Source: JABDMH01 sp050298535 (GTDB lineage Bacteria > Bacteroidota > Bacteroidia > Chitinophagales > Saprospiraceae). From it: 64,000 nt of DNA. The stretch covers positions 60,333-124,332 of the forward strand of contig JBNKUI010000052.1 of the NCBI GenBank assembly GCA_050298535.1, given 5' to 3'. The position numbers were made by a program, and so were the translations under genes. How positions within the stretch are numbered: the first letter of the stretch is position 1; each line of letters opens with the position of its first letter. Positions 42,661-51,160 of this stretch are shown here, piece after piece. Under the pieces are notes generated by a model that saw nothing but the letters and a program-made list of their open reading frames with translations, did no database searches and had not been told where the DNA came from.

Positions 42661-44085
42661 TCAGCAGTCGCTCAAAAACACCTCTACCGCTAATCCACCT
42701 TGTGAAGTTTCTTTGTATTTACTACTCATATCTTTAGCAGTCTCCCACATGGTATTGACCACCTTGTCAAAAGGCACTTTAGCATGTAGCGGATCGGAGT
42801 CTAATGCGAGTTCTGCCGCATTGATAGCTTTAATCGCACCCATGCTGTTGCGTTCAATACATGGAATCTGCACCAAACCGGCAATGGGATCACAGGTCAA
42901 TCCGAGATGATGCTCCATGGCAATTTCGGCTGCCATGAGCACTTGTTCTGGTGTACCACCTGATAGCTCCGTCAGTCCAGCTGCTGCCATTGCCGCAGAA
43001 ACACCAATTTCCGCCTGACACCCTCCCATAGCGGCAGAGATTGTAGCCCCTTTCTTGAAGATGCTTCCAATTTCACTTGCCGTCAAAAGAAACTGCTTAA
43101 TCTCAGTAATCCCTGCTTGGTGGTTATCAATCACTAAATAATACATTAATACAGCAGGAATCACTCCCGCACTCCCATTCGTGGGGGCGGTTACAACTCG
43201 ACCTAAGGAAGCATTTTCCTCATTTACCGCCAGCGCAAAGCAGCTGACCCATTTCAATATTTGCCGAAATTTCACCTCTGTTTTGCGAATACTCGCTAAC
43301 CACTCCTGGGCGGAGGAATACGGCACCTCGCCCTTGAGCCTTTCATGCATATCATATGCTCGCCGCTTCACATGAAGCCCTCCAGGCAAGTGACCTGCAG
43401 TATGACAACCCTCATACATGCATTGTAGCATGGTATTCCAGATACGATGGATACCTGCATTTATCTCGTCCTCTGTGCGTAGTGACAATTCATTTTGCCA
43501 TACAATTTCGGAAATGGATTTACCTTCCTGATGACAGAAGGCAAGCAACTCCTTGCCTGTCTTTATGGGATAGGGAAATTCTCTAAAAATGGCTCTGTTT
43601 TCCCTGGCATGTATTAACTCTTCCTTCACCACAAAGCCTCCACCAATCGAATAATATGTTTCCGATATGCTTCCACCACTCAACAACTGAGCTTCAAATC
43701 GCAGTCCATTGGCATGAAAGGGTAGAAACTCTGCATCAAAAATGATGTCCTGATCGAAGGAAAAAGAAATCGGATACTTACCTCCCAAAGCCAGGGCTCC
43801 GGAACCTCGAAGCCTTTCAATTATTGAATCAATTTGGGCACAATCGATAGTCTCCGGATCCTCTCCCATCAATCCTAAGGCCACCGCAATATCACTTGCA
43901 TGGCCCTGCCCTGTCAAAGCTAGAGATCCATATAAATGGACTTGTACCTTTTGAATACTTTCCAAAGAAACATCTTCCTGCAGTTCTGACAGCCACCTTT
44001 CGGCAGCACGCCAGGGACCCAATGTATGCGAGCTGGAGGGCCCCACTCCAATCTTAAGCATATCGAAGACACTGATGCATTCCAT
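42661..44085 (-). CDS. sdaA: L-serine ammonia-lyase (serine dehydratase, single-chain type)
   Basis: A 474-residue iron-sulfur L-serine dehydratase in which beta and alpha domains are fused. The N-terminal signature SVFDMLKIGVGPSSSHTLGP is intact. The C-terminal alpha domain has GCQAEIGVSAAMAAAGL, EHHLGLTCDPIAGLVQIPC and ERNSMGAIKAINAAELAL; the Cys residues in these blocks and near the C-terminus (SDC) bind the [4Fe-4S] cluster. It converts L-serine to pyruvate and ammonia in the cytoplasm. It is a single gene. Confidence 0.95.
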   Translation of the reverse strand: MECISVFDMLKIGVGPSSSHTLGPWRAAERWLSELQEDVSLESIQKVQVHLYGSLALTGQGHASDIAVALGLMGEDPETIDCAQIDSIIERLRGSGALALGGKYPISFSFDQDIIFDAEFLPFHANGLRFEAQLLSGGSISETYYSIGGGFVVKEELIHARENRAIFREFPYPIKTGKELLAFCHQEGKSISEIVWQNELSLRTEDEINAGIHRIWNTMLQCMYEGCHTAGHLPGGLHVKRRAYDMHERLKGEVPYSSAQEWLASIRKTEVKFRQILKWVSCFALAVNEENASLGRVVTAPTNGSAGVIPAVLMYYLVIDNHQAGITEIKQFLLTASEIGSIFKKGATISAAMGGCQAEIGVSAAMAAAGLTELSGGTPEQVLMAAEIAMEHHLGLTCDPIAGLVQIPCIERNSMGAIKAINAAELALDSDPLHAKVPFDKVVNTMWETAKDMSSKYKETSQGGLAVEVFLSDC

Positions 44086-44180
44086 TGGGAAGAAATTTCA
44101 TCAAAGATAGAAAGTGTTCGATCTGCAGAGGCGTCTATTTACAGGGCCCTGGTGCTCGTCCAGTACAGGTATTACGATTC

Positions 44181-45314
44181 TTATACACCCTTCTTCACCG
44201 ACATCACCTGGTGATAGGCCTTTTTCGGAACATTATTTCGATCAAACAAAAGTGGGTAATTAGTCCTACCCCGCACAGGAAAATTATTTTTCCATGAATT
44301 TCCGTCATTCACACCCCAAAATGTTACCCGACTGATCACATCTTCATGCTTTTTAAATAATCGAAAGATGTCTTCATAGCGTTGTGCCAATGCATCACTG
44401 ACAGAATCGGGGAGGCCTTCCTTGTATGGATTAATCTCATCACTCAATTCGGCACGCTGTCCAATATCAGCTCCACTCACATTGCGAGGATTAGGCAACA
44501 CATCGATATCAAGTTCTGTGATGGCCACTTTCAAACCCAGTGCTGCATACTCTAAGATACTGGTTTCAATCTCTTCCAAAGTGGGAGTTTCCAGATGCCA
44601 ATGAGCTTGCATTCCAATACCATCGATCTTTGCACCATTTTCCTGTATTTTCTTTACCATCCTAATCACCCCATTACGCTTGGCCTCACCGGTCATGCTG
44701 TAGTCGTTATAATACAAGTCAGCCGTGGGATCAGCCGCCGCCGCGAGTTGAAATGCGAGTGTTAGATAATCTTCACCCAACACCTTGTAAAAGACTGATT
44801 CTCGCAGCGAGCCATCACCTTCTACCGCTTCATTCACCACATCCCAACTATCGATTCGTCCTGCGTATCTTCCAGCTATTGTACTAATATGCTCCGTGAT
44901 GGCCTGACGCATTTCCTCTGGATCATCTATCTCTCGCATAAACCGGGATAGTTGACTGTGCCAGATTAAGGTATGTCCATGGACCTTTGCTCCATTTTTA
45001 TCTGCCAGCTCAAAAAGCTTGTCAGGTACTTCAAAATTGTATGAGTCTTTCTCGGGGTGGATATGCATCGACTTCATGACGTTTTCGGCTGTATAGCTAT
45101 TAAACTCACGGGCAATGAGGTCCATCTGCTCGGTTGATTCCCCTGTAATCTGTCTGCCATTAAGGGCAGCTCCAATAAGGAATTCAGGTTTATAATAGTC
45201 CTTCAATCCGACATCGGGAGGTACCTCCTCCACTTTATTTTCTGAGCAAGAAAAGATGACAAAAGCTGCCAAAATCCAGAAAATCCCTATTGATTGGGTA
45301 CGGAACCAATTCAT
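44181..45314 (-). CDS. GH10 endo-1,4-beta-xylanase lipoprotein
   Basis: A 377-residue protein with a lipoprotein signal (IGIFWILAAFVIFSC). The glycoside hydrolase family 10 barrel is complete: LIGAALNGRQI, FNSYTAENVMKSMHIHP, VHGHTLIWHSQLSRFM, the acid/base Glu in WDVVNEAVEG, GIGMQAHWHLETP, and the nucleophile Glu in VAITELDIDVLP, then VTFWGVNDGNSW. It cuts the xylan backbone at the cell surface or in the periplasm. The two CE1-like esterases elsewhere in the window could remove side chains, but they are not adjacent. Confidence 0.95.
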   Translation of the reverse strand: MNWFRTQSIGIFWILAAFVIFSCSENKVEEVPPDVGLKDYYKPEFLIGAALNGRQITGESTEQMDLIAREFNSYTAENVMKSMHIHPEKDSYNFEVPDKLFELADKNGAKVHGHTLIWHSQLSRFMREIDDPEEMRQAITEHISTIAGRYAGRIDSWDVVNEAVEGDGSLRESVFYKVLGEDYLTLAFQLAAAADPTADLYYNDYSMTGEAKRNGVIRMVKKIQENGAKIDGIGMQAHWHLETPTLEEIETSILEYAALGLKVAITELDIDVLPNPRNVSGADIGQRAELSDEINPYKEGLPDSVSDALAQRYEDIFRLFKKHEDVISRVTFWGVNDGNSWKNNFPVRGRTNYPLLFDRNNVPKKAYHQVMSVKKGV

Positions 45315-45525
45315 AATATAATTTTTAGGTGTTAAATAATCAGCTTCAAAGTATGGAATTTTACTTTAATCATAATCTAGATGATAGTAGAATTCGTATC
45401 GTCAGATTGGTTACCAATTCTATATGCGGGTCTTAAGGAAATCCATATCATGCACCAGCTTGCTCACAAGTCAAAAAGCTGAAAAGGTTTAGCAACTTCA
45501 TTTATATTCAGAAAACTCCGAAACT

Positions 45526-46320
45526 ATGACTGAATCGCATGCTAACCTAAAATTTATCATTGCCAGAGATGCACCCATTGCCATAATTTTCCGCCGGGGC
45601 CCCAGGGCCTGGACACAATTAATCAAATGGGATCTACGAAAAGACCGTTTCGAACCGGGTCAATGGCTGAAAGGAAGGGTGATGGCAGAAAGATCAGACC
45701 TATCACCCACAGGAAAATACCTCATCTATTTCGCTGGTGATTGGAGGAGAAAACGTGATGTAGGTCCCACCTGGACCGCTATCAGCAGGCCCCCGTATTT
45801 TACGGCTCTCGCTCTCTGGGAAGGACTGGGAACCTGGGAGGGTGGCGGCTATTTTATCGATGACCGTCACATCGTTTTAGACGCCGCCGGGAAAGAACTT
45901 GAGCCCGGTTATCATCTGCCGAAGGAGATTCGTATTAGTTCGCATGCACAAGAAGGCAGCCAGCCTTCCGAATGGATATTTGGCAACCTAAGATTAAATA
46001 CCAAGGAGCAATTCGGCAGAATGTCCCTTTCTCATCGCAAACTGACCAATGATCGATTATTAATTCATGGTGTCGATAAAAGCAACTGGAAGGATCACTA
46101 TTATTTTATTCGCCAAGACGGCAAAGATATCTTACTGGAAGGCTGTACATGCCTGGACGCTGATCATAATAAAAGAGCTTTAATTGCTGCCGGTGGAAGA
46201 ATTTATGCTCTCGATGAAAAAACCAGATTTACCTCACTACAAGATTTAAAACCACTGGCTGATTTTAATGGTAATGCACCAGAATCGGTCGAATGTCCGA
46301 AAGAAATGCAGAAATGGTAG
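45526..46320 (+). CDS. conserved hypothetical cytoplasmic protein
   Basis: A 264-residue protein with no signal peptide or membrane segment. It is rich in Trp and aromatic residues (IIFRRGPRAWTQLIKWD, YLIYFAGDWRRKRDVGPTW, ALALWEGLGTWEGGGYFID), suggestive of a beta-propeller-like or WD-type display protein. Such proteins are annotated only as hypothetical in related bacteria. It stands alone, and is followed 14 bp later by a 116-bp repeat. Confidence 0.65.
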   Translation: MTESHANLKFIIARDAPIAIIFRRGPRAWTQLIKWDLRKDRFEPGQWLKGRVMAERSDLSPTGKYLIYFAGDWRRKRDVGPTWTAISRPPYFTALALWEGLGTWEGGGYFIDDRHIVLDAAGKELEPGYHLPKEIRISSHAQEGSQPSEWIFGNLRLNTKEQFGRMSLSHRKLTNDRLLIHGVDKSNWKDHYYFIRQDGKDILLEGCTCLDADHNKRALIAAGGRIYALDEKTRFTSLQDLKPLADFNGNAPESVECPKEMQKW

Positions 46321-46333
46321 GGGCTTTACTGTT

Positions 46334-46449
46334 ACTTAATTGACTTTGGTGTGCAAGAGGGGTATGTGATGACATAAAGATCTGGAGTGAAAATAAATAT
46401 ACGTGCTCAGAAGGATATTGATCTGAAGTTTTCAACTTCAGCTAGTGGG
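46334..46449. repeat. 116-bp direct repeat, copy A
   Basis: Aligns without gaps to 47202-47317; about 11 differences by eye, most of them in the last 30 bp. The first 80 bp (ACTTAATTGACTTTGGTGTG onward) are almost identical. Its 3' end contains a hairpin, CTGAAGTT-TTC-AACTTCAG, at 46423-46441. No coding function is seen. Confidence 0.85.
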
Positions 46450-46474
46450 CTCTAAAGTAAAAACTATGCACCGC

Positions 46475-46499
46475 TACTTGAAGTTTGCAACTTCAAGTA
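46475..46499. repeat. REP-like palindrome, TACTTGAAGTT type
   Basis: A perfect 11-bp inverted repeat with a 3-nt loop (TACTTGAAGTT-TGC-AACTTCAAGTA), preceded by CCGC and followed by CATAT. The same unit recurs at 47071-47095 and 50854-50878. Confidence 0.85.
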
Positions 46500-46666
46500 C
46501 ATATAGGTTATCTAAAATACATTGGCACTCTACTTGTTATTACATCTGGAGGAACTCAAAAACTAGTCTGGAATTACATGTGCAACATGAAGCAAAGTAA
46601 GCTCAATATGATTACAGACCTGAATAATCGAGCGAATTACAGGCCAACGAATAGCAATAGATTACA

Positions 46667-47044
46667 ATGAGCCTCATCCTAAGTGTCTTTATTATCTGTA
46701 TTGCAGCGTATGCATTTTTATCACTTCACAAATTCTACAGACGATATGACAAAAAAATATCGGAGGATGCTCATTTATTGATTAAGAGAAAGTTTTTTGA
46801 AAAAGAATATACTGTTGTCAAAATAGAGAGTGTCAAAGATTCAGACCTAATACCCTTCAACACGAACCGATTTCGTATCGTCTTTAATGCTGGCGCTCCA
46901 TTTAACAATGAGTACTACTTTAAAATAAAAACTATATCCTCTAGAGGTAATAAGGAAACATTCTGGGTTCACATTGAATATCTCTTCAAAAAACCGATTG
47001 GCTTTATTGTAAAGAACAACCAAGGCGATGGAGTGAGTATCTAA
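46667..47044 (+). CDS. small membrane-anchored protein within a repeat-bracketed segment
   Basis: A 125-residue protein with one N-terminal membrane helix (LILSVFIICIAAYAFLSL) followed by a basic stretch and a soluble, probably beta-rich domain (FRIVFNAGAPFNNEYYFKIK, KETFWVHIEYLFKKPIGFIV). No family is recognised. Base composition is more AT-rich than flanking genes. It is bracketed on both sides by a TACTTGAAGTT palindrome and, further out, by the two 116-bp direct repeats, suggesting that the segment moved or was duplicated as a unit. Confidence 0.55.
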   Translation: MSLILSVFIICIAAYAFLSLHKFYRRYDKKISEDAHLLIKRKFFEKEYTVVKIESVKDSDLIPFNTNRFRIVFNAGAPFNNEYYFKIKTISSRGNKETFWVHIEYLFKKPIGFIVKNNQGDGVSI

Positions 47045-47070
47045 CTAGGCTGTGGGCTGGCTTACACCGC

Positions 47071-47095
47071 TACTTGAAGTTTGCAACTTCAAGTA
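47071..47095. repeat. REP-like palindrome, TACTTGAAGTT type
   Basis: Identical to the palindrome at 46475-46499 including the TGC loop. Its downstream flank (CATATTCACTT ... AGCCAAACCCGAAGACGGA) is shared with the copy at 50854-50878 but not with 46475-46499. Confidence 0.85.
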
Positions 47096-47201
47096 CATAT
47101 TCACTTTCGCTCCAGCCAAACCCGAAGACGGAAATAGCAACACTACATTTATAGTAGTGCAAGAAATTATATGAACAGGTCCGATGTATTGCTTTATGCA
47201 A

Positions 47202-47317
47202 ACTTAATTGACTTTGGTGTGCAAGAGGGTTATGTGATTACATAAAGATCTGGAGTTAAAATAAACATACGTGCTCAGAAGGATATTTATCTGAAGTTGC
47301 AATCTTCAGATAGCGGG
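47202..47317. repeat. 116-bp direct repeat, copy B
   Basis: Partner of 46334-46449 in the same orientation and of identical length. Its 3' hairpin is TATCTGAAG-TTGCAAT-CTTCAGATA at 47288-47312, rearranged in the loop relative to copy A but with the stem maintained. Confidence 0.85.
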
Positions 47318-47358
47318 TACTACAAGTACATATTAATGTACCGCAGTGACTTTAACTA

Positions 47359-47390
47359 AAAAGGGACCCACGATAATCGCGAGTCCCTTT
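47359..47390 (-). terminator. intrinsic terminator of the BlaI-M56 unit
   Basis: On the minus strand AAAGGGAC ... GTCCCTTT pairs with further internal complementarity (CGCGATTATCG) and is followed by TTTTT. It lies 28 bp after the stop of the M56 gene. Confidence 0.8.
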
Positions 47391-47417
47391 GAGTTATTCT
47401 TCTTGCTTTTTGTTTTA

Positions 47418-49163
47418 TTAATTCTTCAACATCACACCTTCATATCCCACAAAACTCACAGCGAGCTCACTTGATTCCTTGGCTGCAATACTAAAATCAC
47501 CCTCTAAATCGGATACTGTTCCGAAAGTTGTACCCACAACTACAATACTTGCACCTGGCAATTTCTCTCCCTCAGGACTCAAGACTTTGCCCGTCCAGAC
47601 GCCGTTATCATAGGAAGCTTCTATCTTCAGCATGCCTTCTTTTTGCACTTCCAGCTTATCAGCTACGATGATTCCCTGCGAAGTATTATCGGCATTGAGT
47701 TTGTCCTTGTCCAGTTTGAAAGTAACCGGCATTTGCATTCGTACACGCACCGGTTTTCCTCGTTGACTTCCCGGTTTAAATTTCGGAATACCCGCGATCA
47801 CCCGCATAGCCTCCTCATCACATCCACCCCCAATGCCTTGCACAGTCTCGACATTAGATAGTGTGCCGTCCCTTTCGACAATAAACTGTACCACGACTTG
47901 CCCTTCAATACCTTGCTCCCGAGCCGCTTTGGGATAGCGAATTTCATTAAGCACATAGCTATAAAAAGCATCGGTACCACCTTTGAACTGCGGCAAATCT
48001 TCAACTACGGTAAAGAGTTCGCCCTCCATCTTGGTTTTGTCAGAGAGCATATCAAAGTGAGCGCCGCTCTTCTTGATCGCTACATATATTAATCCATTGA
48101 CTTTATCTACATTCATTGACTGAATTAGATCAGGATCCAAATCACTAAGTTGTTCCATTTCCGAGATCTTATCGCCTTCATGTACTTCCACCTTCATAAA
48201 TGTCAGATGGTCCTTAATTTCTGCAAGATTACTCTGCATATCAGCCGGCAATTGATCAAACGTAACGGCGTTACTGTTCTTGCCCATTTCTCGTATCTCC
48301 TGATCCAGCTCTTCACTACAGGCGAACATGGTAAATAGAAATGTGACCAAAATTGACAATACTCCCACTTTCCATGGGCTTACATTTTTTGCTTGTTTTT
48401 TCATTGCAATTATTCGTTTAAAAATTAATCCATCATGAAATGAGCTGGCCAGGCTCAGTCCATTTGATTTTAAAGTGGAACTGATCAGTATTTTTGAATA
48501 TTGGTCGACGTCGTATGATCTCAATGCATACGCGTCAGCCTGATATTCATGTATCTTTCGTAATTCTTTTTGTACAAACCAGGTGGTTGGTAGCCACCAA
48601 AAAAAGACCTTAAACAATTCAATAAAGACTAGATCGAAACTATGACCCAATCGGACATGCGCCTGTTCGTGCCGTAGTATGACCCGATAATCCTCCTCAC
48701 CGTCTTCCATATCATCTCCAATAAAGATCCAATTGAAGAAAGTGAAGGTACCCTTGACATTATCCGCTCTACGGACTTGTACCCCGTCCAACACTCTTGG
48801 CTCACTCCTTAACTCCAGCTGTATCAAGTACCATATCTTGCGCAGAAATGAAATCAGGAAAACACTGCTGATGACGATAACAGCCATTAATAAAATATCC
48901 GTGATGGAAATTGCTGCTTCCTCAGCCGATACTGCTGTAATAGGATTCATAGTAATACTCGCCACCGGAGCCGCTTCTACAATCATTTTGGAGCTAAAAA
49001 ACAACTTTGGTAACTTAAGTAACGGGATCAGAAGACTTAGAACAGTAGCTCCCAGCAGATACCCTCTCATTTTGGCATATTGCTGTTCATTTCTCAGGAA
49101 GAGCCAGTATGCCAGTATCAAAGCCAAGTGGATGACCCCCAATTCAGTTAGATAATTACTCAT
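47418..49163 (-). CDS. BlaR1-like M56 metallopeptidase with TonB and carboxypeptidase-regulatory-like domains
   Basis: A 581-residue protein. Four membrane helices (about residues 8-25, 36-50, 85-108 and 263-282) surround a cytoplasmic M56 zinc protease domain with HEQAH at 165-169 and the Glu ligand in HEYQAD (E206). Beyond the last helix there is a linker, a TonB C-terminal domain (AFYSYVLNEIRYPKAAREQG, GQVVVQFIVERDG), and a terminal carboxypeptidase-regulatory-like beta-sandwich (SPEGEKLPGASIVVVGT, TVSDLEGDFSIAA). BlaR1-type proteins sense an external signal and cut a BlaI-type repressor; the TonB end here replaces the penicillin-binding sensor. Start and upstream blaI stop overlap by 4 bp. 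Confidence 0.9.
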   Translation of the reverse strand: MSNYLTELGVIHLALILAYWLFLRNEQQYAKMRGYLLGATVLSLLIPLLKLPKLFFSSKMIVEAAPVASITMNPITAVSAEEAAISITDILLMAVIVISSVFLISFLRKIWYLIQLELRSEPRVLDGVQVRRADNVKGTFTFFNWIFIGDDMEDGEEDYRVILRHEQAHVRLGHSFDLVFIELFKVFFWWLPTTWFVQKELRKIHEYQADAYALRSYDVDQYSKILISSTLKSNGLSLASSFHDGLIFKRIIAMKKQAKNVSPWKVGVLSILVTFLFTMFACSEELDQEIREMGKNSNAVTFDQLPADMQSNLAEIKDHLTFMKVEVHEGDKISEMEQLSDLDPDLIQSMNVDKVNGLIYVAIKKSGAHFDMLSDKTKMEGELFTVVEDLPQFKGGTDAFYSYVLNEIRYPKAAREQGIEGQVVVQFIVERDGTLSNVETVQGIGGGCDEEAMRVIAGIPKFKPGSQRGKPVRVRMQMPVTFKLDKDKLNADNTSQGIIVADKLEVQKEGMLKIEASYDNGVWTGKVLSPEGEKLPGASIVVVGTTFGTVSDLEGDFSIAAKESSELAVSFVGYEGVMLKN

Positions 49164-49522
49164 GACTTCTTGTCTTTTAGTTCGTTCAGTAATTGCTCTA
49201 GCTCCTGCAGGCTGAGATTGTCTTCTTTGGTAAAGAAAGAAACCATCTGCTGATAGGATCCACTAAAGTATTTCTTCACAAATCCATTCATGAAAGAACT
49301 AGTGTACTCCTCCTTGGACACCAGTGGGTGATACTTGTGTGACCGACCTATGGACTCATGTCCTACAAATCCCTTCTCCTCCAGGATCCTTACAATCGTT
49401 GATATCGTGCTATATGCAGGTTCAGGTCCAGACAACTCGCTAATGATGTCCTTCACAAAAGCAGATTCAAGGTCCCACAGGACCTGCATGACCTCTTCTT
49501 CGGCCCGGGTCAATTCTTTCAT
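49160..49522 (-). CDS. BlaI/MecI-family repressor
   Basis: A 120-residue winged-helix protein: LTRAEEEVMQVLWDLESAFVKDI, then the recognition helix in YSTISTIVRILEEKGFVGHE and a C-terminal dimerisation helix (EDNLSLQELEQLLNELKDKK). It represses its own operon until cleaved by the adjoining M56 protease. Three ACTAA-N4-TTAGT palindromes directly upstream (49537-49606) are its probable operators. It overlaps the M56 gene by 4 bp. Confidence 0.92.
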   Translation of the reverse strand: MKELTRAEEEVMQVLWDLESAFVKDIISELSGPEPAYSTISTIVRILEEKGFVGHESIGRSHKYHPLVSKEEYTSSFMNGFVKKYFSGSYQQMVSFFTKEDNLSLQELEQLLNELKDKKS

Positions 49523-49536
49523 GATTCTTTCCTTTT

Positions 49537-49606
49537 AACTAAATTCTTAGTCAAAACTAAAGACTTAGTTTGAACAATGCAAATTTTTTGAACTAAATTT
49601 TTAGTT
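49537..49606. promoter_or_regulatory. three BlaI-type operator palindromes
   Basis: Three boxes share the core ACTAA-N4-TTAGT: 49537-49552 (AACTAA-ATTC-TTAGTC), 49554-49571 (AAACTAA-AGAC-TTAGTTT, perfect 7-bp arms) and 49591-49606 (AACTAA-ATTT-TTAGTT, perfect 6-bp arms). They lie 15-84 bp before the blaI-like start, where a dimeric repressor would block transcription. Confidence 0.85.
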
Positions 49607-49709
49607 GTAGATAGTTTTAGCCTGAGTATGTAACTTTCCCCTCAAACCAGGATCATTAAGAAAACCGTGAATATCGAATGAAAATAGGGGCTAGTAATCT
49701 AACCTGATT

Positions 49710-50717
49710 TTAAAATCCCTCCAGCACAATCTTGCCTTTAGCCTTCCCGGACTCCAGGAGTGCATGTGCCCTACGGAGATTTTCGGCATTGATGATTCCG
49801 AAATGATCGCCCACCGTGGTCATCAATGTACCATTATCGATTAAATCCGATACATGATTTAGGATATGGTGTTGTTCAATCATATCGGAGGTCTCAAACA
49901 TGGAGCGGGTAAACATTAATTCGATATGGGTAGAGACTGACTTTTTCTTCAGAGGCATGATATTCATATCTTTTGGATCATCGATCAGGCCAAATTTCCC
50001 CTGGGGATTAATAAGCTTGACGATTTCATCAAAGTGTTGATCCGTCGCGTTAAGACTGATGACATAGTCTGCACCTTCCAACCCTGTCTTTGACAATTCA
50101 TCACTCAGGGGAAGTCGATGATTGATCACATGATCTGCTCCCAGTGACTGGAGCCACTGCGTGGTTTCTTCCCGGGAAGCGGTGGCTACTAATATCATTT
50201 TTGTGAGCTTTTTGACGAGTTGGACCAAGATCGACCCGACACCCCCTGCTGCACCAATCACCAATATGACTTTATCGGCTGATTCTTTATCCACTTCCAT
50301 ACGGTCAAAAAGAAGCTCCCAGGCTGTCAGTGATGTCAGCGGTAAGGCTGCCGCCTCAGAAAAGCTCAGCAAAGTAGGCTTTCTCCCTACGATCCGCTCG
50401 TCCACCAGCTGAAACTCTGCATTGCTACCGGGACGTGTCAAATCTCCCGCATACCATACTTCGTCTCCCACGTTAAAAAGGGTAACATCAGGCCCCACTT
50501 CTTTCACGACTCCTGCCGCATCCCAGCCGATGACAGACCACTCCCCTTCTGCTGGAGGCCTCCTATGGCGAATCTTATAGTCCACGGGATTGACTGATAT
50601 AGCCTTTACTTCCACCAGAAGATCGCGACCTTCCACCTCAGGTACTGCCAACACAATATCCTGTAAACTATCTTTATTCTCTATGGGTAAATTCTTCTGA
50701 AACCCTACTGCTTTCAT
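49710..50717 (-). CDS. zinc-type alcohol dehydrogenase-like / quinone oxidoreductase (MDR)
   Basis: A 335-residue medium-chain dehydrogenase/reductase of the quinone-oxidoreductase class (ZADH). The N-terminal GroES-like part has VEVKAISVNPVDYKIRHR and VIGWDAAGVVKEVG. The Rossmann domain carries VLVIGAAGGVGSILVQLVKKLT in the place of the NADPH motif, then TASREETTQWLQSLGADHVI. No structural-zinc Cys cluster is seen. It reduces quinones or enones with NADPH in the cytoplasm. It is a single gene. Confidence 0.9.
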   Translation of the reverse strand: MKAVGFQKNLPIENKDSLQDIVLAVPEVEGRDLLVEVKAISVNPVDYKIRHRRPPAEGEWSVIGWDAAGVVKEVGPDVTLFNVGDEVWYAGDLTRPGSNAEFQLVDERIVGRKPTLLSFSEAAALPLTSLTAWELLFDRMEVDKESADKVILVIGAAGGVGSILVQLVKKLTKMILVATASREETTQWLQSLGADHVINHRLPLSDELSKTGLEGADYVISLNATDQHFDEIVKLINPQGKFGLIDDPKDMNIMPLKKKSVSTHIELMFTRSMFETSDMIEQHHILNHVSDLIDNGTLMTTVGDHFGIINAENLRRAHALLESGKAKGKIVLEGF

Positions 50718-50853
50718 GTGACCTCTTTTTTTTGTCTGTGATACTCAAAGATCAAAACTTTCCGAGATATTCACAGGGTGGCAGCAATGAATTCGAGGTA
50801 TTCACTAGAGATATTCGGATTTGCTCTACTCACTGGGTTCGCTTATCTACCGC

Positions 50854-50944
50854 TACTTGAAGTTTGTAACTTCAAGTATATATTCACTTACACTGTAGCC
50901 AAACCCGAAGACGGATATTTATCTGAAGTTACAAACTAAAGATA
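50854..50944. repeat. composite REP-like element (two hairpins)
   Basis: The first hairpin, 50854-50878, is TACTTGAAGTT-TGT-AACTTCAAGTA. The joining sequence (TATTCACTTACACTGTAGCC then AAACCCGAAGACGGA) matches that after 47095. The second unit, about 50920-50944, is a decayed TATCTGAAG ... AAAGATA hairpin of the 47288-47312 type, ending AGTGGG. This arrangement suggests that the two hairpin types form one bipartite element. The rest of the 443-bp gap (50718-51160) shows nothing further. Confidence 0.75.
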
Positions 50945-51160
50945 GTGGGAGCTGCTGGAGGATACTGCTTACAACTTCCGATTAGTATTGGCAGTAGGAC
51001 TAATACCCATAATTTGCAAATTCTCCCGACCATTGCAATGAAACTGGATTAAAAAATGAGCTTAACAAGTCTCTTTATTCATCATCTCATCCTTCTAAAT
51101 TAAAAGAAATATCTCTGCATACATCTCTTCTCAAATGGTCATCCAAGAAATGGAATATAT

